The notes: a model not told the origin generated them from the sequence alone. A stretch of 64,000 nt of DNA from Tenebrio molitor (GCF_963966145.1 NC_091053.1:11780001-11844000), one strand, 5' to 3'; positions 12,446 through 23,715 are shown, counted from the stretch's first letter. Made by a program: numbers and translations.

Positions 12446-12822
12446 CAGAGTGTTAGGTAAATGATCTGCCAAAACATAAACAGTTCATTATCAGGCAAAA
12501 TTTTATAGATTTTTCCTCTACCATTTTTTATTTGGATGCTAATTTCGTTCAAAATTGGGTGCGAAAAAATTGTACCCGATCATTTGAGATTCACCACTTA
12601 AGAAAAAGTTTCGTTTCCAATGATATTGCTTAAATTTTTTACGGTAGTAGTGACTGCAATAATACAATTTTCAGTGGTTCTCAACGAGTTGGTGTACTTT
12701 TTTTGTCAACACATTTAAAATGAACTGTGCAGCTGACCCAAAAGTGACTGAGGGCTTTTTGAATCTGATTAGCATTCTGATGCTCTCTTTAAAGTTTGGC
12801 AGAACATTTGCCTAACACCCTG
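12446..12822. mobile_element. TA-flanked MITE, 377 bp
   Basis: Left end CAGAGTGTTAGGTAAATGAT, right end the inverse of CAGGGTGTTAGGCAAATGTT, both next to TA. No coding content. It abuts the transposase relic at 12147-12440. Confidence 0.8.
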
Positions 12823-13136
12823 TAGATCCTGAAATGCTGATCATATTTTTATTAGTTTAAATAGAAGATTTCAATGTTGTTGTCAGCAAGGTGGGCATCA
12901 TTTCGAACGTTTTCTCTAATCGTTTACTTTTATGTGTTTGTTAAAATATACCTTTCATTCTTTTTGCAATGAATTCAAGGAATTTGCGTCTTTCATACCC
13001 CCCTTCTAAGAGCGTGCGCCTATGTCAGTTGTCAAACACAGATACACAGAACTGTCATCAGAATGACCAACATCTGCATTATCAACATACCTATGCATCA
13101 ACGTCACAAACTCTTCTAGTCACTTGATAAGTAAAG

Positions 13137-13431
13137 GTTGTTTTTCTTTAAACTTGACGTCAAAATTGGCGTTGAAGGGTCGATTGTGAATGAACCACTC
13201 GTCTTAAAAACACTGATTTTTCAAATTGCATATTTAAAACACAAACAACGTAGAAAGTGAGGTTAGATTTAAACAGCTGATCAATCACTCGTCTTAAAAA
13301 AGACTGATTTTTCAAACTGCATATTAAAAACACGCAAGAAATGAGGTTAGATTTAAACTGCTGATCAGAGTTGTAATCTGGTGGTGCGTTCACAATCGAC
13401 TCTTCAACGCCAAATTTATAAAAACATCCGT
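13137..13431. mobile_element. MITE of the GGCGTTGAAGAG family, copy 1
   Basis: Left arm TTGGCGTTGAAGGGTCGATT at 13166 mirrors GTTCACAATCGACTCTTCAA at the right. The internal AACCACTCGTCTTAAAAA segment is duplicated within this copy, so it is longer than its relatives at 30.98, 49.67 and 50.39 kb. Confidence 0.85.
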
Positions 13432-14149
13432 TATATGTGACGATTGAGATAAAGCTGTCTTCAACTCAATTGGCCTTTTTACTCTCACTATTATTACAGA
13501 TTGGTTTGTCAAAATTTTCTTCTCGATCTCGCGGTATATCCTGTCGTTCGTCCTCTTTTCCCCCTAATGGAATTTGTCGCAACTCGAGCCGGGATTATTT
13601 AACGAGCCAGTTAACAAGCGACAAACAATGACCAAGAAACTTTTCAACGTCAACCACAACCGTACATCGAACAGTTAAAAGGGCTTCAAACCACATCCTA
13701 GAGGCCCACTACTCCCATTTCGTCTAAACCCACCACAAGACGAATTAATAACTGCAACAACCACACTTAAATACACATATGAGGACGTGTGCAACAGTCT
13801 GTGAAAGCAACGCACCTGCCATTCGACATTTTAATTAGAGAATCGCCACCAGGCACGCGACAAAGAGGACCTCTGCTTGTCCGTCTCGAGTGTGAAGGAC
13901 ACCTCTGATAAAAACGCAAACGAGACGAGTAATTAAAATATTAGATAGCGCAACGAGAGACTGCTCGACGAGGATGACACAAGTCAAGATAATTATTGTA
14001 AAAGAGGAGATAATAAAAAATAAACACACAATTTAGATACGTTACTGTCAAGTTGGATGATCGGAGACAATGAGTGGCAAGTATCCAGATTTAGGTGTAG
14101 ATTATAGGGAAGAAATAAAAATAAAAAAGAGGATGACTTGGTACATCAA

Positions 14150-14181
14150 CAATAATAATAAAAATGATAATAATAATAATT
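14150..14181. repeat. AAT trinucleotide tract
   Basis: Interrupted (AAT)n. It lies about 55-85 bp from the 5S-like relic and may be its 3' tail when read on the minus strand. Confidence 0.8.
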
Positions 14182-14234
14182 AGCTTCTTCAGTAGAACTT
14201 GTCGGCTTGAAAGATGAGAGCTTAGGGTGGGCGC

Positions 14235-14322
14235 TCACGAGTCCGCATCGTAGGCACCAAACGGCGGCCACCCATCCAAATGTTAACCGCGACCAGAGTT
14301 GCTTAACTCCTGCGATCACATG
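14235..14322 (-). ncRNA. 5S-rRNA-like relic (possible 5S-derived SINE)
   Basis: On the minus strand, GGAGTTAAGCAACTCTGG, GCGGTTAACATTTGGATGGG and TGGCCGCC follow the order and spacing of the internal promoter region of 5S rRNA (box A, then the GTTAGTACTTGGATGGGTGACC box C). The 5' part of 5S is absent. Downstream on the same strand a non-5S body runs into an (ATT)n tract, as in SINEs of the 5S-derived (SINE3) type. Confidence 0.6.
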
Positions 14323-15692
14323 CTAATTATTTTTTTTAATATTTTTTTTACCGTCGAAGATTATCTCCACGTGTTCGTCTGTGTTCCCAGAGCTCAGCTT
14401 CTCAAATTTGCCGTAATTATCTGTAATAAAACGATTCGACGAGTTGGAATCGAGGTGCAATAATGGCCATAGCGAAGGTTTCTGTCGCAGCCATCGATAT
14501 AGATAATTACCGCTAATAAACGCGCTCATAAACTGTTTATCTGTCGAATGTGATGCACACCTAATTGAAACCAGCAAGTCCTCGTTAATGGGGCTGTTTG
14601 TGCACGTTTAGTCGAATATGGAGTGCCAGTTTGACGGACTTAATTGGCTCATTAGTGACCATCCGATCGCTACTGATCGCATTCGCATTTATTACAACAC
14701 TAGAACCTGATCCACAAAGAGAAAACGGCAAAAGCAAAAGGACAAGTCGAAAGTGAAGTTGAGGAATTTTTATTGGCAGAGGGATGCGGATTTGTCTAAT
14801 GAGGTGTGGAGTGGTACTTCTCGAGTGCTAGGTCCAATGGAGAAGGTGAAGAAACGAGAAGAATCGCGAAGAGAAGACAGAATCATTGAAATTGAATGAG
14901 TCGCGCCCGTGAAATCGTCACAGTACCACGAGCTGTACCGGAATGGTACTTGCACAAAACAGTCCCGTGGCAGCTCTTTCATAGATTCCACCAAATTAAA
15001 TCCCAAACGTTGGAGTTTATTCATTACTGAGATTCGGTTAGACTTGCAAGCGTTCAATTTCCAAAAGCATTTAATTACCCAGGATGGTACCAAATCTAGT
15101 GATTCTTTTGGAAGTTATCGAAGCAATTAATGTGCGAGCGAGAAGCGCTTTTTGGAAACTGCCAATAAGTTCCTTGCCGAGCGTGGATAATCGCTAATTG
15201 TAACAATTCAACGTGAAATTCTTAACACCAGTGAAAGATTAATAATGGCCACCGCATTATGCTCCTGAAATATGACGTGTCTTTCATATTCGGTAATTGG
15301 ATTTTTAATAAATTGCCGATCTCCGTTCTCGGCCGATTGTCACGTCGCATTACGAAATAAATTAATACTCAGCTTGCTAATTATGTCACCAACGTCACAT
15401 GCAATGAGATTGTTGAATGAACACGAGATCAAAAAACTACCTACGGTAAATAATCGTTTGTTGGACCTTGAGCGATTCCAGTGGGTTTGTTGCGCAATCG
15501 GCAAAAACGGGACGAATGGCATGTGACATGCGATCAAAACGTTTTTTACAAAAAAATAATGATATGTAATAAATGTTGATAGAAATAAGTGAGTTAACAG
15601 TTAGGACAGTTCTATTTGCATTCAGTTTTCTCAAAGGAAATCGTCTTTGCTTGATAGTAATAGGCGTGATTGATGATAATTGATAAATTATT

Positions 15693-15736
15693 GCGGCCTG
15701 AATACCGCGACACAGGGTGCATGATGGGTCAGAACA
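15693..15736 (-). repeat. Dispersed CGGCCTGAATACCG motif, copy 2
   Basis: GCGGCCTGAATACCGCGACA, then a GGGTGCATGATGGGTCAGAA extension and an (AAT)n tract. It shares the GGTC and AAT context with copy 1 and AGAACATAAT with copy 3. Confidence 0.6.
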
Positions 15737-16003
15737 TAATAATAATAATAATAGCTACATTCCAGTTCTCACATGTAGGTACTAACACATAATTAAAAAC
15801 ATCAGAAAATTTGATGCTATTCTAGAAATTCTGAATAAATTAATTTTATAGAGAAAATACGAAATTAAACAATTTGAAAACAATTAAAACATTTTTCTAT
15901 AGAAAATAATATTAAAAACATAAAGACATTACAGAGAAAACTGAAATTGAAAATATTTGTCTCTACATTTGGTCAAATAGTTTTTTTGGGTAAAGAAGCT
16001 ATA

Positions 16004-16411
16004 CAGGGTGTATGTGAAATATGTGTGTTAATTTTAACCAGTGGAAGAACTCCCATTTATTAAACTTTTCCCTATAACATTTTGCAAAATTCACAAAAGT
16101 TTTCCAAGATTTTTTGTCCCTCAATTTTTGTGATTAACTAGTCTATTTTTTTGTGTAACCATTAATTTTAATTTTAATTATTTAATTTTTTCTATAACAA
16201 TGTATTTTTTTTGACAAGGCTCCGTCTCTATCACAACAGAACATTTTCGCCCTTACCCATCGGCGGGTATACATTTTGATGGCTACTTTATTCCAAATTT
16301 TAAATCAATTTGTAACGCTTTTTTCTAAAAAAAATCAAATAGAAAAAAGCCTTTCATTTAACAAGGTGTGCTACGTATTAAAATTAGGACACGGATTTGA
16401 GATACACACTG
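16004..16411. mobile_element. TA-flanked MITE, 408 bp (family X, complete copy)
   Basis: Left CAGGGTGTATGTGAAATATG, right the inverse of CAGTGTGTATCTCAAATCCG, both beside TA. The same element, interrupted by insertions, is at 58255-60562. Shared internal landmarks are CTATAACATTTTGCAAAATT and CGTCTCTATCACAACAGAA. It carries no recognised coding sequence. Confidence 0.88.
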
Positions 16412-16587
16412 TATGGATGAAAGATGTAATAAATAAACTAGAGAATGTGGAGGTAATGAATACCAAAAAGATATATCCTGAAGTTTTCTCAAATATTATT
16501 AACAAAACGCATAACTTGAGAACCCCTGAGAACGATAAAATCCACAACTTTTGGATTAACCAATTTAGGTGTACCCACTCATAAATA

Positions 16588-17200
16588 CAGAGTGACTTTG
16601 AAAGTTGTGCAAATATTTTAACCTATAATAGAACCCCACAACAGGTAACGATTGGGCCACCAATACCTTTTAAAAATGTTGATATTTTTCGAGAAAAATT
16701 TTTCAAAAAAAGTTTGGGAACCACTGAATTTTATGAAAAAAGGGGTAACAAAAATAGAGTAGACTTTATTGTCATTTAATTCAAAATTAAGTAACTTTGA
16801 CAAGAACATCAATCTTAACCTCAATTTAAATCACAAATGTCTTTCACCAACCTGGAGAAAACCGATATGGTTTCTCATTTATGGTGAAGCCCGGGAACAT
16901 TCAGAGCTAGCACGGCAAATTTACTGTGAAAGGTTATCTCAAAGGATATTTCCCAATGCACGAGCCTTTATAAACGTTGTGCAGCATCTTCGCGATTTCG
17001 GGCGTTTCGAAATGAAGAAGCATGATCTTGGCCGCCAACGAGAAGATCGCATTTTAGTTGCAGAAGAAGACATTCTTCACGAAATCCTAGAGCGTCACTT
17101 CCAGCGGTCATTTTAATTAACGTATGGGTTGGGATTGTTGAGAATCACCTCGTAGGTTCCTATGTTACACCTCACCGTGTGAATGTAGACGGTTAAAGTC
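16588..17200 (+). mobile_element. Deleted mariner-like element
   Basis: The left end CAGAGTGACTTTGAAAGTTG closely resembles the foldback element end at 28514. It carries a transposase relic and then runs into the 210-bp repeat. No right terminal repeat was found. Confidence 0.65.
16838..17170 (+). pseudogene. Transposase relic with DUF4817-like N-terminal domain
   Basis: MSFTNLEKTDMV is followed, after a one-base frame change, by FLIYGEAREHSELARQIYCE and INVVQHLRDFGRFE. This is the helix-turn-helix domain that opens many insect mariner-like transposases. After RQREDRILVAEEDILHEILE the sequence jumps to NVWVGIVENHLVGSYVTPHR (about 17118-17180), which belongs to the central catalytic part. The region between has been deleted. 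Not functional. Confidence 0.8.
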
Positions 17201-17204
17201 GGTT

Positions 17205-17412
17205 TTTGATATTGTTGCGAATAAGTCGTAAAACTGGGTTATCATAAATCAATAATAATCACCGCTTTCTTTTGTCGGGAAGATACTGCGCTCGGTTTAC
17301 GTTAACCAACTGGCCATCCTCGTTCTGAAAGCTGCGTGCGGGCGTGAGAGTGAGAAAACATGATGTTTGGAAAATGCTAGGTAAGGGATATTACTTTAGA
17401 GCAGAAAATCCA
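17205..17412 (-). repeat. 210-bp repeat, copy 2, opposite orientation
   Basis: Reverse-complement counterpart of 11638-11845. One local gap lies near the AAAGAAAG/GCGGTGATTATT stretch. It lies directly after the transposase relic at 16838-17170. Confidence 0.8.
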
Positions 17413-18600
17413 AAAAGTTCATCTTCTTAGAAATATTAATTCTTCTGCTAATAATTAATTATTCATGAAATGTTTTGGAAGCACTGGAATCTGTCAGCGC
17501 TTCGGTCGTTTTATGGCTTAGCTGCATCGGCCTCACAAACAGAGTATATCTTAATTTTTTAAACGAAGAGTTGCCCGAATTCGACGAAAAATGTGGTAAA
17601 TACCTTCACGATACTGCACCGCTTCTTTGGTTCAAAAGGCCGCTCTAAGTAGTTTTTATTAAAGTAGGTGATTTTATTTTCTTCAAATTGTGCTCAGAAG
17701 ATTTACACAAGGCGCAAAATCTCATAACAACTAACTTGCAAAAGGATATATCGGATGGTTTTGTTTATACTCAGTCTATATAATGAATTATTATTACTCT
17801 AATAATAATTAGATAATATCTGTAATAAAAAAATTAATCCGGCCTGAATGCCGTGTTATCGCCAGAACATAATTACATACAAACTCGACAATTCGCTTAC
17901 AATAAAGTTCTCTCTCATATCTGTCCGGAAAACTTTCACAAAACTAACTTAAAACTACGTAATTGCTACTCACCTCTTAAGTGGAAACAGATTAATCTGC
18001 ATCGAAAGTAGAATAAGAAGTAGCAATTCGAGCCGGCGTAATTTCAGCTTAATCTGAGAAATTGCTGTTAATTACAAACAGCGATAAGTCGCCAAGTGGC
18101 TCTTTCTTTTACCTTACCCGTTCTCCATTCCCACGTCCCAAATAAGCCCCAATTCAAGATTCCACTCCAGTCACCGCCAACACCACAACTTCGCAAGAAG
18201 AACCAATTAAAGCCCAAATCGAGCACAATGTTTATTAACAAAATATTGTTTCAGAGTGACGGTTCGCGATTGATATTATTAATGACCGTATGGTTTTTCA
18301 CGAAATTAGGGGGCATTATAGAGCGGCGGCATTATGAATCGAGAGCGCCCTCGCCGTTGCCACCAGATATTCATTAATTAATGTCACCTCTCTCACTTAA
18401 TTACCTCCTATCGTTTATTCTCACTTTAGGCGGCGGGACTTAACTGAAATGTTCCCTAATTATCTTGAATGCCTCCTATGAAATCTTTACGGGAGCTTTA
18501 ATTAAATCATTAAGGCGGAGAGCTAGAAAATATCGCCGGTGAATGACTCCCATCACTCACTCCCGCCAAGAAATGATATTTGCTCGTCGTGGGGTAATTA
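17413..18600. other. Non-coding region, no gene recognised
   Basis: Contains dispersed motif copy 3 and a moderately GC-rich stretch (18095-18380). The 93-codon frame at 18096 shows no domain and is not called. Confidence 0.5.
17839..17870 (-). repeat. Dispersed CGGCCTGAATACCG motif, copy 3
   Basis: CCGGCCTGAATGCCGTGTTA with a shortened extension ending AGAACATAAT, like copy 2. Confidence 0.5.
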
Positions 18601-18604
18601 ACTT

Positions 18605-18958
18605 TTTGAAAAAAAATACACTACAGGAATGCAAAGAGAAGGATACACAAGATTTACAAATCTGGAAACGATACACAGATCTGTTAAAAAATTGTAGTGT
18701 AGTGTAGCGTCGTTTAGTGCAGTATAGTAACAGGAATGCAGAAATAAAAACAAACGAAGATTACAAATTTCGAAACTATGCACAAATCTCTAAAAACTTG
18801 TAGAGTAGTGTATTGTAGTGTGGTGTAGCTTACTGTAATATAGTCTAATGTAGTGTAATATAGGAAGGAACTGGAATACTGAAAGAAAGCTTAACAAGAT
18901 TTAAAAATTTGGAAAGAATAAACATATCTGTTAAAAACTAGTAGTGTAGCGTAGAATA
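18605..18958. repeat. Tandem repeat, about three units of 110-140 bp with GTAGTGT sub-repeats
   Basis: Units begin near ACAGGAATGC at 18623, CAGGAATGCA at 18731 and CTGGAATACT at 18871. Each continues with an ACAAGATTTACAAAT-like stretch and an ATCTGTTAAAAA stretch, then irregular GTAGTGTAGTGTAG runs. Confidence 0.85.
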
Positions 18959-19143
18959 TTATTCTTAGCACCTGAAGGCACTACCATTAGAAGGACTAGA
19001 AACATTTTGTCTGTTAGGTGCTACAGAAGAAATTCATTTGATGTTATCTGTCAAATAACTTCTTGAGCTATAAATTTACTGTCTATTGACTTTAACGATA
19101 ATATCTGGGTTAAGTTCCAGAAACGACAAATTTTAACACTTGC

Positions 19144-19590
19144 TTTTTTTTTAATAGCCTTTCCCCTTTCACCGTACTGGTCTATCAGGTACCTTGTGGT
19201 CGGCTTGTTTTTTCCTCTCTTTTTTTTTCCTTTTATGTGTGGCGGGGCTCCGGGGTACTTTCCCCGGCCACCCACGCCCACCCTCTCTTCTCCTTTTTCC
19301 TTTCTGGACAACACAACACGAAATACAGCACAAACATCCATGGGAGGCCCATCCGGCCTGGGATTTGAACCCTGCTGCCCTCACGGTGGTGTCGGAAGAG
19401 TGTCGCTCTTCCTTCCACCACCCTACCGTCAGCCCCTGAAAGACATACACACACATCCATGGCCCGGCGGAGATTCCTTCCTTGGAAAAAATCCTCCCCC
19501 TTCGGTGAGATTCGAACCCACTAGCGCCGGGACCGCGACCTCGGAGCACTGTCTCTGGCAGCCATGCGGCCACCGAGCTACCAACACTGG
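19144..19590 (-). mobile_element. SINE with two tRNA-like units and poly(A) tail
   Basis: On the minus strand, a first tRNA-like unit (about 19583-19505) has A-box-like TAGCTCGGTGG and B box GGTTCGAATCTC with a pairable T arm. A second (about 19432-19365) has GGTAGGGTGGTGG and GGTTCAAATCCC. Each unit is followed by a related CCATGGATGTNTGTG spacer, so the head is a diverged dimer. A GC-rich body then leads to purine tracts and a terminal A run (T run at 19144-19152). Long frames on both strands here are shadows of this element. Confidence 0.7.
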
Positions 19591-21330
19591 CTTTATTATC
19601 ATTGTTATTATTTTATATTGTGTTTTATGCAAATATTTTTAGCTAGGTAGCTCAACAGTAGTCGAGGTATTAGCGAACCATCTCGACGTTTCCTTATCAA
19701 CCCAACCATCTGCCGGTTCCGAAGCCTCGACGCAGCGGTCAAGACCATTCCGTGATTCGCCACAGAAGCTTCATTCATCAAACGACCGAATTGGCGATCA
19801 TTACGTAGACTTTTCAGTGGTTTCTTCCAGGAGGAAACGTTCCAGATCAGACAAAACGATTTGAGCTTCAATCCGTAATGAAATTTCCAAAATCGTAAGA
19901 AATAACGCCGGGATTGATTAGAGTTTATTGTTGAATGGCGCCCCCCGGGGCCCTTCACAACAACACTTGATTACAATTGCCTACAGGAAGCGGGGTCACG
20001 ATTAGGCTACCTGTACCTGCGCCGTTTCTTCACTACCACACCCGCTGGCAAACATCAAATTAAAAACACGCCAGAGGTGGAGGTTCGTTCCGGGGACGTG
20101 TGGGAAAAAGTGAAATCGGAGATGGAGCGGAGAAAGAAAGGAAAAAAAGAAGGACATTTCTTTTCTAAATGAGCTCTAAACTGTTCTGTTATATGAATCT
20201 AAATGAAATGGTATCTAGTTTATTGTTTTTAACATAAAACTGACACGTGAGTCTGTAAAGATGGCGTTGGCGCCGCTGTCAACTGTCAAATCTCAAATAG
20301 CAGGAGGTCATGTGATACATTATTTGAAAGCTCTTTCAGTTCTCCATCTACGGGTGGCTCAACGTTTCGATTCCGTCAATTTGTTCAGGACATACGATCC
20401 CTCGTGTAATTATTGCCCTCGCTGCGCTTGCTTGCCATTCAGTTTCCACCGACTCTCTTCTTTCCTTGAACCCTTGTGAAGCTCCAGTTGGGATGTTTGC
20501 GTTTGATTCTGCTCAGGAGACTCTATCATCTGAGTAAATTGGTGAGTCGTTTGTTTATTGGTTGCTTGTTCGGCGGTTCGGTTCGTTGTTTGTTTTATAA
20601 ACGACGAGACAATAAAATAAAATTTGAAAGAGCGCAAATTAGCATAGAAAAAGCGTCGGTTGTGAAGTAAATTCACGGAATGGCGGTCAATTATCACGGC
20701 ACACGGCGTACTCGCACCCGTAAACACGGTTTGCATAACGTAAACGTAACCGGCGACGGGTTTTTTATCATAAAAACCAAAAATTAGGGGCAACTAATTG
20801 GGATTTCCGGCGGAAGAGCGGACATCCTCGCACCTCTGATGGCACAACCGGCGCGAATTATATTCTATTTAGCGAAGCTTGGACACCTTTTGTCGACGAT
20901 TCGTCCAGTCATTGCGGAGGTGTCAGCGATGCTTTGACTGAACGCCAACTCGCCTTTTGTCAGCCATTAAACCGTTAAATTATCAATGAACTCATTGTTC
21001 GGCTGTGGGGAGAGAAGCAACGCGCCAAAAAAATTACCCCGGAGACGAAATGTTTAACATATGGTGGGTCGCGTCAGTTACGGTGGCAGACTAACCAACG
21101 GCGATGTGAAGAGACGCTCAGGTCGATATCATTTGAACCTTGAAGTTTTTGGCTTAGTGACTCTTCATGAAATCGTTTCCAATCTGAAATTGGCAAAAGA
21201 CGATTTAGAACAACTGTGTCGACATGAGATGTGAATCTGTTACAAATTAGCAACGAGAAACTTCTAGATTCTTTCTTTCCTTTCAAAAATATGGAAGAGT
21301 TCCATGCCAGAGGGAATTTAATGATTGACC
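19591..21330. other. Non-coding region, no gene recognised
   Basis: Mixed-composition sequence. The 127-codon minus frame at 20410-20793 and the 116-codon minus frame at 19608-19958 show no domain, so neither is called. Confidence 0.5.
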
Positions 21331-21345
21331 ATCAACCAAGAGTAC
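21331..21345. repeat. Target-site duplication of the LINE, 3' side
   Basis: ATCAACCAAGAGTAC, matching ATCGACCAAGAGTAT at 22947-22961 at 13 of 15 positions. Confidence 0.75.
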
Positions 21346-22946
21346 CCATCAAATGCTTTATTTGCCCTACGGCCTTTCGTATTCCGCAATACATTATAAT
21401 TACACATAAACATAAATAAACGTAAAATAAAAATTCCAAGCAAATTAAAAAAAAAAATGTAATTCCTAACCCCCTTCCCTCTCCTTCTTTATCTTTTCCT
21501 TCCTTTTCCATATCTCTTTCATCCATCCTATCTTCCGTCTTGATTCTGTATTTCTCTCCGATCATTTCCCTTCCTCTTTCTCATTGTACTACATCCATTC
21601 GACATTTGCTCGATTGTCTCTCTCTTCTCATAGCACATTATGCACCTTCTTTCCTTTCCTTCCGTCCAATACCTGTTTTCTCTCTTCTTGTTCCTACATC
21701 TGAATCTCGCCTCATTTTTCTCTCCCTTGCACCTTCTCTCCTCAGGTACTCCGGAATTTCTTCTGTTATACCCCTCTCGTAGTCTCTATTGTACTTTAAT
21801 TCTTTGATTCTCTTCCTTCTTTCTTGATTGTCCGTGTCTTTGTCCATTTCACTCTATCCATCTTCCTTTTGCTCTCAATCTTTCCACTTCTTCACTGGCA
21901 TACCCGTTCCTCTGGTAGTACTTCTCTCTCTCCTTCTTCTCCTTATTCGTTTTCTTTTCTCTCCAGCATTCCGTCCATATCCTGCACTTTTCCCTTCCAT
22001 TCATTTTGTCCCCAAACTTTGCCGCTCTCTTTCCCACTTTCACTCTCAGTCTTTTCCTCTTGCACCCTTCCTTCACTATGTAACCTGGCATTTCTCTGTT
22101 CACGCCTAGCACCCATCTCAAATATTTTTCTTGCACTGTCTCTACCTCCTCTTGTTCCTTCCATCCCCAGATCTTTATTGCCCCGTACATCGATACGCTC
22201 TCTACCATGCTCTCAACATCATCATTCTCCTCCTGACTTCACATCCCCACTTTCTCTCTTTTATTTCCCAAACATATCCAACTACCTCGCTCGCTTTCCT
22301 CACTAGGTATCTCTCTCATGTGTAGATCTTTCGTTGAATGTGTAGTCCAAGTAGATGTATTCACTCACTCGTTCTATTTTTCTTCCTTCCCACTTCCACT
22401 CATTCTCTTCACTCTTCCTCTGTCTCTTGTTGAACACCATCATTTTCGTTTTCTCAGCATTCATTTCCAGCTTTTTTTCCTCACATACTTTCCTAGACTT
22501 CTCATCATTTCTTTCATTTCTCTCTCACTCTTTGCCACTATTACCAAGTGGTCCCTAAATGCCAGCCTCCAAACTTTCTCCCTACCCACCACACTCCCGC
22601 TTGTGCTTTATTTATCATTTCGTCTATATCTGCGACATATATCGTGAACAGCAGGGGGCTGAGCGGGCAGACCTGTCTCACTCCCTTTGTCGTCTCAAAC
22701 CATTAACCTCCTTTCACTCCTATCTTCATTTTATCTTGTTCTTACGTATATCTCCTCAATTTTCCGTACCAGCTATTCACTTATTCCTCTCTGTCTCTTT
22801 CATACACTCAAACATTTTCTCTGTGTCTACCTTGTCAAACGCCGCCCTGAATTCTATGAAAAGTGCATACATCCTCCCCCCTCTCTTTTTTAATTCGTTC
22901 CTTGTTAAATGGTCCAGGATATACACATTGCCCATAGTACCCCTTC
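21346..22946 (-). mobile_element. 5'-truncated non-LTR retrotransposon (LINE)
   Basis: The 1.6-kb minus-strand copy contains the C-terminal part of a reverse transcriptase frame, a 3' UTR with AATAAA (21357-21362) and an end at AATAAAGCATTTGATGG. The imperfect 15-bp duplications on both sides fit target-primed insertion of a truncated copy. The coding strand is purine-rich, which gives the opposite strand its striking CT bias. Confidence 0.85.
21640..22940 (-). pseudogene. LINE reverse transcriptase relic
   Basis: Reading down the minus strand: ALFIEFRAAFDKVD (RT block with the first catalytic Asp), then GVRQVCPLSPLLFTIYVADI (22655-22595 region). Next is FRDHLVIVAKSEREMK where the second catalytic pair should be: the YADD-type box reads FRDH, so one essential Asp is lost. 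Then comes a post-RT segment with YGAIKIWGWKEQEEVETVQE, KYLRWVLGVNREMPGYIV and NGYASEEVERLRAKGRW. Blocks lie in different frames with stops between them. Family knowledge: this polyprotein copies RNA at the nicked target. This copy is dead. Confidence 0.85.
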
Positions 22947-22961
22947 ATCGACCAAGAGTAT
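22947..22961. repeat. Target-site duplication of the LINE, 5' side
   Basis: ATCGACCAAGAGTAT, the partner of 21331-21345. Confidence 0.75.
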
Positions 22962-23232
22962 CGAGGGAATCTCTTGGATCAGTCTAAGAAGAGATCAGCA
23001 ATGAAGAAGAAATTTAACTTTGATTAGGTATCTTTATCAAAAATTTATCAACTCTGTTTTGTATTGTTGCCACTTACTTGTATAATTCGTGCTTTTTCCT
23101 CTTCTCCAAATTAAAACACTTCCCCTTGAGGACTAGAAAGAGACCTAATTGAAGAATTAGGTAAATAGATTGCGGTGTCAAATTCAAATTGCATGTTTTT
23201 AACATGGAATGTAAATTCAAAATGACAACATA

Positions 23233-23715
23233 CAGAGGTGTTCCCAAAACAGAAGAGGCCATAGCTCCCTTATTTATCGGAGGATATTAATTATTATCTA
23301 TACACCAAATTAAATGGTTGTGAATAGGCCACAACAATGCCTAATAAAATCACGTATAACCTCAAGGGCTTCAAGGCTAAACTGTCAAAATGCTTTTTTT
23401 CAAATTCGAACACATTTTTGCTTTATTACTTTTTTTTTTTGGTAATTCTGAAGAGATTTTTATTCTGAAAACAACAGTGTATCGGACGTATACACTTACA
23501 TACCAAAAATACAAAAAAAAAAACACTACTATCGTGTATACTCAAACTAAAAATATTTTGACAGTTTAGCTGCGAAGACCTTGGGGCTATAGGTACGTAA
23601 TTTCATTAGCCCATTTTGTAGCCTATTCACAACCATTTAATTAGGTGTATAAATAATAATAAAATCCTCCGATAAATAAGGGAGCTACGGACTCGTCTTT
23701 TTTTTGGACATCCTG
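23233..23715. mobile_element. TA-flanked MITE with long imperfect terminal repeats, 483 bp
   Basis: The left end starts CAGAGGTGTTCCCAAAACAG and the right end is the inverse of CAGGATGTCCAAAAAAAAGA. Longer matching arms (AGCTCCCTTATTTATCGGAG and TTAAATGGTTGTGAATAGGC) extend the symmetry well into the element. Confidence 0.82.

Noticed and set aside
19505..19585. Possible functional tRNA gene on the minus strand
   Set aside because: A and B boxes fit but the acceptor stem does not pair, and a second similar unit plus poly(A) tail shows it belongs to a SINE.
19169..19642. Frames up to 148 codons on both strands
   Set aside because: Lie within the GC-rich SINE body and tRNA-like heads; no protein similarity.
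21540..22987. Several plus-strand frames rich in Ser/Phe/Leu
   Set aside because: Antisense of the LINE reverse transcriptase; the CT bias removes stops on this strand.
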